64,000 bases of DNA from Hygrocybe punicea (taxonomy: Eukaryota > Basidiomycota > Agaricomycetes > Agaricales > Hygrophoraceae). The position numbers and the translations under genes are program-made. Below the pieces are notes generated by a model that saw only the letters and a list, made by a program, of their open reading frames with translations, searched no databases and was not told the DNA's origin. The stretch is from assembly GCA_963556145.1 (NCBI GenBank), contig OY744468.1:2232001-2296000 (forward strand), in the 5' to 3' direction. Below, piece after piece: positions 21,701 to 34,754 of the stretch (position 1 is the first letter of the stretch; each line of letters begins with the position of its first letter).

Positions 21701-23141
21701 CTCAACATTGTATCCGAAAGCCATTAACACTGGCTCAGCCACCGGATCTTGTGGTGTAGGTACTTGTGTAGATTCCACATAGATGAATCGTTCCGGGATG
21801 AAATATCCTCCGGTATCAAGCCGAAGTAGTTCATGCGTATAAAAAATACTTCCATCCACACGGACCGCAGGAGAGGCAATATCTTCCAGAAGACCAAATA
21901 GCATCTTCTCACCATTGAAGTGGTCGGTTGATTTTCCACCACCGTCTTTGGGGTAGTCGCACATGGAAAGACGTGTGATGGGATTTGAGTAATCCTAGGG
22001 CCATTTAAGTTGACTAGTAACTAATTTAACCTAAAGGTTTACCATTGAAATTGCCTTCCCGATATCATTGATATAGAAAACGGTCCCTGAAGCGGAGGTG
22101 ACTTTCTCAGTCGGGTTGCCGATAAGTTCCTGAATATTCTTCTGACAACGCTGAATACCGCTGTATGTTGGAACTGTGGGGGCATTGAGATCTTTGGCCC
22201 AATTCAGCACCGCTTTCTTCTGTCTTTCGGAGAAGCGCAGGCGGGGAGAACTGAACAAAATGTCGGTGAGGAACATCTGAAATGGGCGTAGCTCAATAAT
22301 GGCCCCAAAACAAATCACACTAGCGTACACGTACCTCCATCGATGGCCATGGGTATGTCGGGGGATTTTTGCCTAGTCGTTTGACAGCAACAGACACTAG
22401 AGAGCGGTCAATGTCAGTTTCGGGCATGCGCTTGTGTCATTAAAACTTGGACCTTCTGATTCAGAGTCGTCGCTACTGTCCATATCCTCCAAGTCATCAT
22501 CTATCTCAGGCTCGACGCAGAGTTCCTCCGTGCTCCGGAGAGAAAAGAGCGGATTTTGCTTGAGGGCATCAACGGCTTCCTGTAATTGGTGGGCAGCATC
22601 CTGACCAAGCTCAAATGTTCGGTCGCCAAGGTACGTTTGCCAAAGCTCCATGATCGGAGCCAAATTGTCATCATCGACCGGGTTTGTATCGATCGGCATG
22701 TCATATATATCACCACCACTGCCGCCGCCGCCGCCCTCGTCCTCGTCCTCGTCCTCGTCGCCGTAGATGTCGTCGTCGTCATCGTCTAGCACATCCTCGA
22801 TCGTCACTTTGCGATGCGTGCTGCTTCCAGGCTGAGGGGATTCCATTTGTTGGGGCAGCGAAATCTCTTGCAAGACAGGCGCAGGACGAGGGTCCACCTG
22901 TGGTCCCCGTTGTTGCAAACTTGCGAGATGCTTATTTTCATGCCTCTGGTGCTTTGCAGTGCTCTGGTGGTCTCGAACGTGGCTCGGTTTCATTGTGAGG
23001 GGTCCATGAATGGAGGGGCACACAAGACACGCGACGTTCCCATCGGTGCAACGGCAAAAAACTGGGAAAAACATTGCAATTAGCATCCAGTCGGGGCAGT
23101 AATCACTCACCTCGTTCATCCAGCTGGCGAGAATTCATCAT
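18759..23141 (-). pseudogene. Large multi-exon zinc-finger, transposon-like family gene with premature stops
   Basis: Starts ATG 23141 with exon 23111-23141, then exon 2 from 23061; the last stop is 18759-18761. Exon 2 opens with a zinc-finger-like pattern (CRCTDGNVACLVCPS followed by a spaced His pair), then a strongly acidic Asp/Glu/Gly stretch. Later exons carry long conserved-looking blocks: LTDILFSSPRLRFSERQ, FMDDVSGNISKQWNKHH, CSHAGLKCNYFCRTCK and TPTEVLHTILLGVVKYFWAQ. A second Cys/His cluster lies near the C-terminus. Two in-frame TGA codons at 19958-19960 and 19931-19933 stand where Arg is expected. Both are one C-to-T step from CGA. I recall this as a large Agaricomycete family of probable mobile origin; the enzymatic role is unproven. 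Confidence 0.65.
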
Positions 23142-23253
23142 GGCAAGCGCTCGTCCGCGAGGCGGTGCACTTCCGACCGTGACAGCCTTAAGTGTAATAC
23201 GCACGTGACTTTGTTGACAAGACTTCACGCGGCGAGACTTCGCGTCAACCAAC
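23142..23253. promoter_or_regulatory. Short shared promoter between divergent genes
   Basis: 112 bp separates the start codon of the minus-strand zinc-finger pseudogene from that of the plus-strand gene at 23254. Any promoters for the two must overlap. CACGTGAC (23202-23209) lies within it. Confidence 0.5.
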
Positions 23254-24107
23254 ATGTCAATCATGACCACCTCAATCGTGTTTCCAAATTTGCTTCAGAG
23301 GGGTGCAACTCAGTCCGGCCTTCGCCCTTTCTTTGTCTCGGTCTCATTTCTGGGAAGTCTTCCGCCCAACATTTCAGAGAAAACCGTGGTGAGTCCTTTA
23401 ATTTATTCGTTTCCATTCTACGTCTCATTTTTTCTTTATCAAAAGCCTCTTCAAATATCCGTCTCACTCCCTGAAGAATACGCCAACTTTACACTCCCCG
23501 TTTTACATGTTGCAAATACCACTAGCCTACCCATCCGAACCGCCATCCGAACTTCTCGTCATGTCGGATGGGACGACAATGAGGTATGTTCAATTCCACC
23601 CCCTTGCTCACCCTTACCCTTCCCTTTTCACAGGTTTTCTCTCAAATCCCCTTTACCAAACTTGTCCCTCTCGTCACTTTTCTTCCACTCGCGCCGACAT
23701 TCAACCCATTCAGCGCTGCGAGCTGGGCAGATCTTACCCCGAATATTGAAGATTGGCTCATATCGGTCATCGGAGACTCCCAAAGCCCGGAGTGGATATG
23801 GGGTTGCGAGGCGTTCTGGATGAGTTTTACCGCGGCGTATCCGTCATTCCCCTATGGGGATTGGCCGAAGTGGAATCCCAAGATCCCCCTCCAAGGTCGT
23901 TACATTCAAACCTGGATGACAAATGCTCATGATGCCGAGCTCGAGGGGAGTGACGGTGGTGCTAGCGACGACATTGACATTGGGGACGACGAAGAAGATA
24001 GTTTAGCATTACCTCCGAATGACATCGAACAGCGTCATATTCGTGCAGGAATTTGGGCTAAGTTCCAGCATTTGGTTTCTACGTTTGCTGATTTGTACCC
24101 GCACTGA
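23254..24107 (+). CDS. Hypothetical protein, 248 aa, divergent partner of the zinc-finger pseudogene
   Basis: Three exons, 23254-23388, 23446-23583 and 23634-24107, join in phase 0 to 248 aa with no stops. The introns are 57 and 50 bp, GTGAGT...AAAAG and GTATGT...CACAG. The N-terminal half is hydrophobic and beta-like (LPVLHVANTTSLPIRTAIRT). The C-terminal half is Trp-rich (WADLTPNIEDWLISVIG, PEWIWGCEAFW) and ends in an acidic region (DDIDIGDDEEDS). No family recognised. The head-to-head layout suggests it travelled with its neighbour, but its intact frame contrasts with the neighbour's stops. Confidence 0.6.
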
Positions 24108-24602
24108 TATTAGCCCATCTGTCTATTATTACTGAGGAGGTCTATACTGTACAATAGTACATATATGTTTGTATGAGATTCTGGCAATCTCATTATGCTT
24201 CTTATCGCTATATAATGCCCCAGGTTGGTGAACCTCCACCGAACCCTGTACTAGCCTTGGTACCGTCTTTACTGAGGGCTAGAAGCAAACCCTGGGCCAA
24301 CCTTCGAAAAACCATGGCAGAACCTCTGTTGCCCAGGCTGCCTTAACAACCGCATCACTCGATCGACAATGGCTATTATTGGGCTTTTCGAAGGTCAGCG
24401 CAATATACGGACTACCATTGATAGAAATGCGGTGCCATCGCAGATTTGTAACATCCACATGTGGATATGTGAAATTACTGAACAAAGACTCATCTAATGC
24501 CAAATCAAGGTCTGGCGGACCGTTGCATATCCTTTTCCGGCAAATCACTGGGCCAACCCTGAACCTTGTTTGTTGTGTAGTTGTCCGAGTCACACGATCC
24601 AT
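24108..24602. other. Intergenic region upstream of PPE1
   Basis: The open minus frame at 24279-24602 and the plus frame at 24379-24756 overlap the PPE1 5' end and show no domain or start context. I read this as promoter and spacer. Confidence 0.5.
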
Positions 24603-26122
24603 GTCTGAACTCTACCGCTCAGCTATCGGCGCTCGTCTAGCAAAGTTGCCTCATCTTCCGGCTCAAGAGGAAGGCGACGACGGGGTCGACGAGGACAGTG
24701 AGGCCTCCGACTCACTAGGGTCACTACCAGGTGGTATGGGGCCACCTGCCATGTAAGTTTATCTCTGGCTGCAACGCTATCGCGTCCATGCTCACATCCG
24801 ACGTCAAGGCCAGCAAGGAATCCTCGCACCAAGTCCACCCGTGTCCCGAACGCAGACTTCGCTCCAGTCTCTGCATCCTCCTTTTTTGTTGATGCTTTAC
24901 AAGTCTCGGTCCCCTCTTCCAAACTGGACGTTCGCGTGTACTACACCCCTCCCAAGTTTTCTGAAGGAACTGTCATGATCTGCCATCACGGCGCCGGATA
25001 TTCCGGCCTCAGTTTCGCTTGCTTTGCGAAGGAAGTGTCGGATATGACCAAGGGGGAGTGCGGAGTTCTTGCCCTCGATGCTAGACGACACGGTATAGTT
25101 GCTGTATTGTCAGCAATGTAAGACTCTAAATCGATTGTAGGAAAGACAACCTCAACAGAACATTATGATGACCTTTCCATTGATATTCTTACTACTGATC
25201 TATTTGGCCTCATCCAGACCATATTTCCCAAACCCGCCACTGCACCCACGTTCTTGGTGAGACTGCTCTGCATTTCCGGCCAAATCCATCTTGTAGATCA
25301 TTCGTCAAGTTGGTTGGTCATAGCATGGGTGGATCCGTCGTCGTTCATGTCTGCCCAATGTTACTCGAACAACAATACACAGTCACCGGAATAGCCGTCT
25401 TAGATGTTGTCGAGGGTCATTTTTCATTCTCCATAACCTTGCAGACTCTTGCTTACATTCTTGACACAAACAACAGGTTCGGCCATCGACGCTCTCCCCC
25501 ACATGCACAGTCTCCTCAACGCTCGGCCGGATGGGTTTCACAGCCCAGAGCACGCTATAGAGTGGCAGTAAGCAACCATATGGGCCTACCAACCTGTTTT
25601 CATGGTATCCCCCAGCGTCTCCACAAAAGCCATCCACAACGTCAATTCCGCACGGGTATCGATCCCCGCCATCATTTCACCATCAACATCCAATTCTCTC
25701 GCTGCAGCGGCATACCAATGGCGTACTCCATTACGATCCACGGCTCCATACTGGTCCAGTGCGTGCCTAGTTACTATCTCCGAATATCACTGAATGGCGA
25801 TTTCTTTTTGGAAGGCTGGTTCACCGGTCTTTCGAGCGGATTTCTCGCTGTGCGAACAGCTCGCCTACTGGTACTCGCAGGCACTGATCGACTCGACAAG
25901 GAGCTCATGATCGGTCAGATGCAGGGCAAATTCCAGATGGTAGTCGTGCCAGGCGTAGGACATATGCTCCACGAAGTTAGCCATAACCCAAGTTGTCCAC
26001 CTTCGTTGACTCATTTGCCCTTGGCTTAGGATGATCCCACAAAGTTGGCCGAAATTCTTGTAGACTTCTGGCGACGAAACGAACGTGTGATAGTCGGAGT
26101 AAAGAAAGTTGGCGAACTCTGA
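24603..26122 (+). CDS. PPE1: Protein phosphatase methylesterase 1
   Basis: Alpha/beta hydrolase that removes the C-terminal methyl ester from the PP2A catalytic subunit in cytoplasm and nucleus. Eight exons are inferred: 24603-24752, 24818-25092, 25141-25256, then from 25310 with further introns near 25420-25480, 25568-25615, 25761-25812 and 25977-26028. Key pieces are MICHHGAGYSG (oxyanion region), LVGHSMGGSV with the nucleophile Ser in G-x-S-x-G (about 25319), LLVLAGTDRLDKELMIGQMQ, and GVGHMLHE with the catalytic His. The acidic insert EEGDDGVDEDSEAS near the N-terminus is usual in fungal members. Introns are 48-65 bp. Every exon joins in frame and the protein looks complete. Confidence 0.88.
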
Positions 26123-26263
26123 CATCAAATGTAGTCATGCTGTATCCTTGTCACCTAATACACGCGCCACCATGCTTTTAAGTTGATCAACCAGTTGTAT
26201 GACCTGTCTTTACTGGACCCTGGGGACGTAGCCAGGCGCATGACATAATCGCCCGAAATTATT

Positions 26264-28795
<2,532 letters not shown>

Positions 28796-29032
28796 AGACC
28801 TGTTCAGTGTATTGGGACCCTGTCTGGTCTGCTGGTCACGATATTTCAGGTTTCAAGTTAGGCAAGATCGCACAGGTATTTCCATATCAACGGTGACCCA
28901 GAGTTGCTGAGGCGCCGAAGCCCAGTCGTCCGACTCAGAGGAAAAAGTGGACGTGTTACGTAATTTCAGTAATAATTTATTAAATAAATGACTAGTATAG
29001 TAGGAGTATTGGAAACCGTAGTACCACACCCT

Positions 29033-30542
29033 CTACTGAGATGTGGCCTTCAAGAACATGACTACCTCCGCCATATTTGGACGCCGCGATTGATCACGTT
29101 CGAGGCACTTTTGCAGAAGGATCCATAACGGTTGGCTCATTTCTAGAGGTTTTATGAGATGGCGATGTCCATTTTCATAAATCTTCATGATTCCCTGTTC
29201 TGCGGTGAGAGATCTTCCCTGAAAGGGAGTTTCCGCCTGGAATATCTGTCGTAAAGCGATTGAAATAATTGAACGAGGGAATCAGAGATCAACAAAGGAC
29301 TGGCTAGATCCTGAGGACTCACGGCGTAGGAAGTGGTGGCGAATGAGTAAACATCCATCGCAAAAGTGTGCTGTACAACACGACCGACGGTTTCCTGTGT
29401 AGGGAATAGCTCTTCCGCAGGTTTATACGCCCATGCCTCTGGAATGGGAAAGCGCCCCAGTATTTCGAAAACCAGTTGGCCAGTGAGGTAGCTCAACCCG
29501 ACGTCTGAAAGCCTTGCCTTTCGACTTTCTGTCACCATGACGTTCTCCTTTTTGACACATTAATATGTGAAGAACGAGATATATAGGAGTTGCCCTACTG
29601 GATGCACATTTCCGACCACTATGCCGAGTGAGTGCACGTACTCTAGGCCGATTGCTAAGTCTTGTACCTGCCAAATGATCAGCAAAGACTGTTGCCAGTT
29701 TCGAAAAAGAAAATCAGCATACCAATTGAAATCTATTTGCAGCAGGATTGCTCTTTACATACGCAAGGACGTTGCCGTTCTCGAACCACGGCAAGATGTA
29801 TGCTTTCCGAATCCCCCCAGGTGTCAATACGCTAGCCACCAGTGATGGACAGATGATCGCATCGAGGAGGCCGCTTGATTCAAGTTCTGTCAGAAACTGG
29901 AAATAAATTATTATCCTCCCTCCCGAATTCAATTAGGATATTGTTGGCTCGTGCCTGATCCTGTTTCAGTCGGAGATCCCGATTATAGGGTGAGGCCCGA
30001 GGGATTTTGACCGCGAACTGGAATTTAGGATACCGTGACATCAGGAAGAAATTGTCAAAAAAATATCCCGAAAGCCAACTGACGAGCGGTGTGTGGAAGG
30101 CAGATTGGTGTGACGCAGGTACTTTGTATATATCGGCATATTTGGAAAGTTTCTCGATGCGATGGCCCACAACGCTCACTGGCAGACTGAGTGACATGGA
30201 CAGCTAGGGTTTGAAGAACGCTGCAGACTTGCTTTCAGTGATGATAACGGCAACAGTGGATTCGTTCAACTCACTTGGGGAGGCTCCGCGGCGAAGCAAT
30301 GGGGCACCTGCCACTTTGTTCTCGAGATCAATGTCCGGGGCTCCGTTAGGTGGTAGAGCAACCTGCGAAAGATGGTGGAATGCACCCTGAATGTTTTTAT
30401 AATGGGCCCGTGGGTCGAAAGTCGGCGGTGTCAGTCGTAGTACGTATAGCCTAGATATTCCCCGAGTCTCCAAGATATATGTTGACAAAGCCGTGTCAAA
30501 CTTGAACCTACTACAATTATTGAGGGCTGCCGAACGGAGCAC
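29033..30542 (-). CDS. Degenerate protein-kinase-like gene
   Basis: Several exons on the minus strand form a kinase-like fold. FAVKIPRAS (about 30010) is the ATP-binding Lys strand. GLEYVHSLGIVVGNVHP (about 29640) stands at the catalytic loop, with GN where HRD is expected. ENVMVTESRKARLSDVGLS (about 29500) has DVG in place of DFG. RRPNMAEVVMFLKATS is the usual C-terminal helix, ending at TAG 29033-29035. Missing catalytic residues mean it is probably a pseudokinase or a dying gene. The first exon (30270-30542) is unlike a kinase. The 5' start is uncertain because the frame opens without a clear ATG. Confidence 0.5.
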
Positions 30543-30980
30543 GAATCGGGTTGGACCGAGGAAGTATCATCAACTTGAACCTATAGCTAGCGCACACCAG
30601 GCTGTGTCGATGTCAACAGTCCTGCATCTACTTTTCCCCAATTCCCACACGGCGTACTATACGCCATGATCCACTGATCGTGAGGGGATGAAACAAAGTT
30701 GGCTGAATGGTTATCACGATTGCTGAATGAAATGATTACATGTTAGAAGTGATACCTAGGATGTGGGAGGAGGGGCGACAGCCGATATTTCCATTGTGCT
30801 TTGTTGACCCTGATCGTAATCGAGTGACGCCAAAGTGACGCCAAGCGCTTAAGGACCCTCACAGCGTTGTACCAACACATAAAATCCCTGGGTGATCGGG
30901 AGCGGCTAAAAAAGGAATTCAAGTAAAATTTCAGAGAAATAATCTACAAGTAGTAATACCCACGACACCCCTCCTCCTTC
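30543..30980. other. Intergenic spacer between kinase copies
   Basis: No coding signal. It separates the kinase-like gene from its decayed duplicate. Confidence 0.45.
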
Positions 30981-31830
30981 TGTTGGGCCTTCAAGGACAT
31001 GACTGGACGCCACGATGGACACGTTCGAGGCACTTTGGCAGAAGGATCTGCAACAATTGCAGGATTTACGAGATGGTGATGTCCATTTTCATAAATCTTC
31101 ATGATTCCCTGTTCTGCGGTGAGAGATCCGCCGTGGAAGCGAGTTGCTGCCCCGAATATCTGTCGTAAAGCGATTGAAATAATTGAACGAGGGAATCAGA
31201 CAAATCAACAATGGACTGGCTAGAGTCCGAGGACTCGCGGTATATCAAGTGGTGGAAAATGAATAAACACCGATGGCAAAAGTGTGCCGTACAACACGAC
31301 CAACGGTTCCCTGTGTAGGGAATAGCTCTTCCGCAGGTTTATACGCCGTGCCTCTGGAATGGGAAAGCGCCCTGTGTTTCGACAACCAGTTCCAGTGAGG
31401 TCACTCAACCCCTGCCAAATAATCAGCAAAGACTGATTCCAGTGTCGAAAAGAAATATCAACACAAATTGAAATCTATTTGCAGATTCATTGCTCTTTAC
31501 ATGCGCAAGGACGCTCCCATTCTTGAAGCTTGAACCACGGCGAGATGTATGCTTTACGAATCCCCCAGGCGTCAATACGCTAGCCACCACTGGCAGTGAT
31601 GGACAGATGATCGCATCAGGGAGGCCGCTTGGTGCCGCAATCGATTCAAGTTCTGTCAGAAACTGGAAATAAATTATTATTATTCTCCAATCAGTCTGAT
31701 CTTGCTTCAGTCGGAGTTCCCGATTAATTATTGGGTGAGTCCCGAGGGATTTTGACCGCAACCTAGAATTTAGGATACCGTAACGTCAGTGAGAAATTCC
31801 CGAAAGCCAACCGACAAGCGTGCGAGAGAG
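30981..31830 (-). pseudogene. Decayed partial duplicate of the kinase-like gene
   Basis: Nucleotide blocks repeat those at 29049-30070 in the same order and orientation. 31076-31200 matches 29160-29285 almost base for base (CATTTTCATAAATCTTCATG, then CCTGTTCTGCGGTGAGAGAT). 31305-31380 matches 29390-29465, and 31480-31670 matches 29740-29905. Internal deletions remove the catalytic-loop exon and parts between blocks, so no protein results. The repeat distance is about 1.9 kb, consistent with tandem duplication. Confidence 0.75.
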
Positions 31831-33095
31831 GTACATGGGTGCACCTGGGCTATTTTTCGATTGGATGACCTGCTCTGTGATTGGAATTTGGAAGCAAATC
31901 GTTGTCAGTACACTGGTAACGGTGAAAATACACGCGATCAACTCACTGGGGAGACGGCGAGTATAACAATGCCGGCGGACGGTTCCTTCAAGTTTCTCTT
32001 TTTGTTTCGAATATATAAACAGTACAGATGGGTATATATGCCGTTCTCGGGGAGGTATCGAGGGCGCACAGCTTGAATCGGCTTGGAAACGGCGGGCTCA
32101 ATTTTACGTACGTGCACGATCTTCTCAATCATGGATCCGGACGCGGACAATGACAACCCCCAGCCTTAACACTGGTATGTGTTGAATATTTTTTCTTGCA
32201 CTCTCAGCAACCGCCCCGAGCCACAATTATGTCGAGGCAACCGCTCGGAACAATATTAATGCCCGTCCCCCTGATCTGCCTATCAACTGTCGGCCCCGAG
32301 GTATCGGATACACTTACAGGTAAAGGGGACCAAGGCAAAGGGCTTCACGCTTCTCATCTTAGACCAATGGTTGCTACCTGCATAGAACCTGCCGGGGTCT
32401 TCAGCTTCCAGGATCAGGGTTTGATTCTGCCGTCAAAATCACATTGATCGTGAGCCCACTTATCAATATAACACAATGCGTTGACTGCTGATGCGACCGA
32501 CTGCCACAGTTATTTCCTTCTGGGCAATGTAATCTGGAGGTGGAACTGCGAAAAGAAAGTTATTCGACAAACAAGGATAAATCCCGAGGCTTGGCTTCCC
32601 TCCGGCAAATGGTTTTTTCCGTCACGGCCAACAACACCAATGTTCCCCAGTTGTGGCGATCGTTGCCTCTCGTTCAAGTTCACTTCAGGACACGTCCATT
32701 CTGTATAACTTGAGTTGGCGGATGGATTCCTTTACGGACCCTCCAAGTCTCAACATCTTAGTTAATGAGGAAGGAAAGGGGGAACTCAAACCTGGTTTTT
32801 TGAGTAGCCCGGCAGCGTTGAGAGTCGTTCTCTTGTATAGGTAGATGCTTTCAGTTTGCACTGAGTGTCTCCGATTTTGCATTACTGTGCCTTTAGGCCG
32901 AGGCTCAGATGTGGCAGTGAGCCTGAGGGCGATGTGCAATTCGAAACCGAGGCTGGGATATACTGTACCTGAATGATGAATACTGTCAGTTTGCAGTCAG
33001 CATTCATCATTCAGGTTCACGATATATATGGAATCATTGGCCCGGGGTCAGGGTGGTTGATTTCATGTCGACGTCCAGGTCATTGTAGGACGACC
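31831..33095. other. No confident gene; short open frames only
   Basis: Frames of 60-95 codons occur on both strands (for example 31789-32076, 32196-32447, 32653-32844 plus). No domain, no consistent splice pattern and many stops. It may be gene debris. Confidence 0.4.
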
Positions 33096-33698
33096 ATGAA
33101 GTTCCAATTGCGCCACAAAATTGTCCTACCCCACCCTTACGAAGATGTATACCGCGCTCTAAGCTCAGGCTCAAGCTCTGATTTCGAGAGACTGCTGCGT
33201 CTCACCCCGTTCGTGCAAACCATCACTCTACTCCCTTCAGACCTCGTTGCCCCCATCACCTCCATCCCATCCGATCTCGCAGCCATCCCACGACCCATCG
33301 ACCTTCAATCTACGTCCGAGCCGTACGGACACAACCGCATAAATTTCACCTTTACCGGGAAGACTTTATTTCGAACAGTGACTATCACAGGCTCGCAAAT
33401 TGCCCTTCCACACCTGGGGACGGTGTTGTATGAGACTGAGGTGAGGAGTTGTCGGATTCGGGAGTTAAAGATACGGGTGTGTACGAGTCTCGAGAAAGAA
33501 AACGAGGTGGAGGTGGAAGAGATTGTGTATGGGACTGGGCCGGCGTTGCTCGTGCTCTTCTTGAAGTGGACAGGATTGGCGTCGAAGACTCATCGGTGAG
33601 TGCAGGTTGGTGCGGTATATCGATTGGATATTATTAATAATGCTGTCGGCCCATGTAGACACCATATGGCGAACTATCACAAGTTGTTCGATCGATAG
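33096..33698 (+). CDS. START/SRPBCC-like fungal protein (DUF7053 type)
   Basis: Two exons, 33096-33595 and 33659-33698, with a 63-bp GTGAGT...TGTAG intron, give 179 aa. The start RHKIVLPHPYEDVYRAL, then RLLRLTPFVQTITLLPSDLV and a following series of beta strands fit the helix-grip (polyketide cyclase/START-like) fold. I associate it with a fungal family of unknown function. Splicing extends the C-terminus to HHMANYHKLFDR. No catalytic residue can be named; ligand binding is only a family-level expectation. Confidence 0.6.
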
Positions 33699-34754
33699 CA
33701 AACTTGAACTTGAAATCATCAAGGGACGGAAGTTCGGGTTAGGACAAGTCTGTTACCAGTAAAGGTCTTTTGGTCAATCTGTAGTGTGTCAGGGAGCCTG
33801 CCAGTGAGCTCAACTTTTATTTATTTGTTGTAATGTAATGTCTAGACATCCTCGCAACTGTAACATGGGATATGTGCGTCAGACTTAGCGTCAGACTTAC
33901 CGTGAAATGGGTCGAATTCAGGCGGTCTCAATCGGAAAAGTGAAGAGGATGTAAAATGGCCTATGTATCTCTGCCGGTGGATGGCCGGGCTGGCGAACAA
34001 CTAGACTAGCCATAGACTGGCACAAGAAAACTTCAGGCTCGGTTTTTTTTTTTTGCAACCTCGACAAGATGTCTCATGATCCCAGTCAATATATGGATTT
34101 TTTTCTCCCAATACCACCACAAACTTGGTACCAAGACTATTGATCTTGCTGTGAGTATCTTCAACTAATTAGAATCATCTCTTTAAAATTTGTTTATTTC
34201 TCTACAGAATGGAACACAAGACAACCAAAAAACTTTCAAATCTGGGATGTGTGTGTGATACCCCTACCCAACTTCTTCCCATTGGACGGCCCTTTCAACA
34301 AGACTACGTACTGCATCCAAATATATTATATTTCACTGCTACCAGCATCTATGAAGTTTGCCACATTGAGGGCCGTGTCATCAAAAGGATATCTTTCCCA
34401 CCTGTTCCTCCTGTTGATTCAGTTGAATGATGATGGTGTATAGGTATCATGAAATTTGGTCCATTTCTGCACTCTGTGACTCATCTCTCAGTTATTTAAG
34501 ATCACAAAGAATGACTTGGAGGGACAATCAATCAGCTGTGCTTTAAGCTCATTTTGTCCTCATCCTTCAATGTTTGTTGGTGTAATCAAAAAAAATTGAA
34601 TTCATTGTTATATTGAAGTTGTAACAAGTGGGGAGTGCAGGAGGGTGATTCCTGATGCTTCATGCACTCAGGGATCAGGAAAAGTTATCAACAATATAAA
34701 ATACGCAATAAATTCCACCAAAAAAAAAAAGTAGCCAAAAGCAAAACAGAAACC
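33699..34754. other. Intergenic, with a possible gene fragment at 34070-34430
   Basis: 34073-34150 reads MSHDPSQYMDFFLPIPPQTW and stops. After an intron-like segment (GTGAGT to CTACAG, 34151-34207) another open stretch follows to 34430. It is not recognisable and not joined without a stop. The rest is AT-rich. An A10 run lies at about 34720. Confidence 0.4.

Noticed and set aside
24279..24602. 107-codon minus frame upstream of PPE1
   Set aside because: No domain or splice pattern, ends at the PPE1 start region; treated as spacer.
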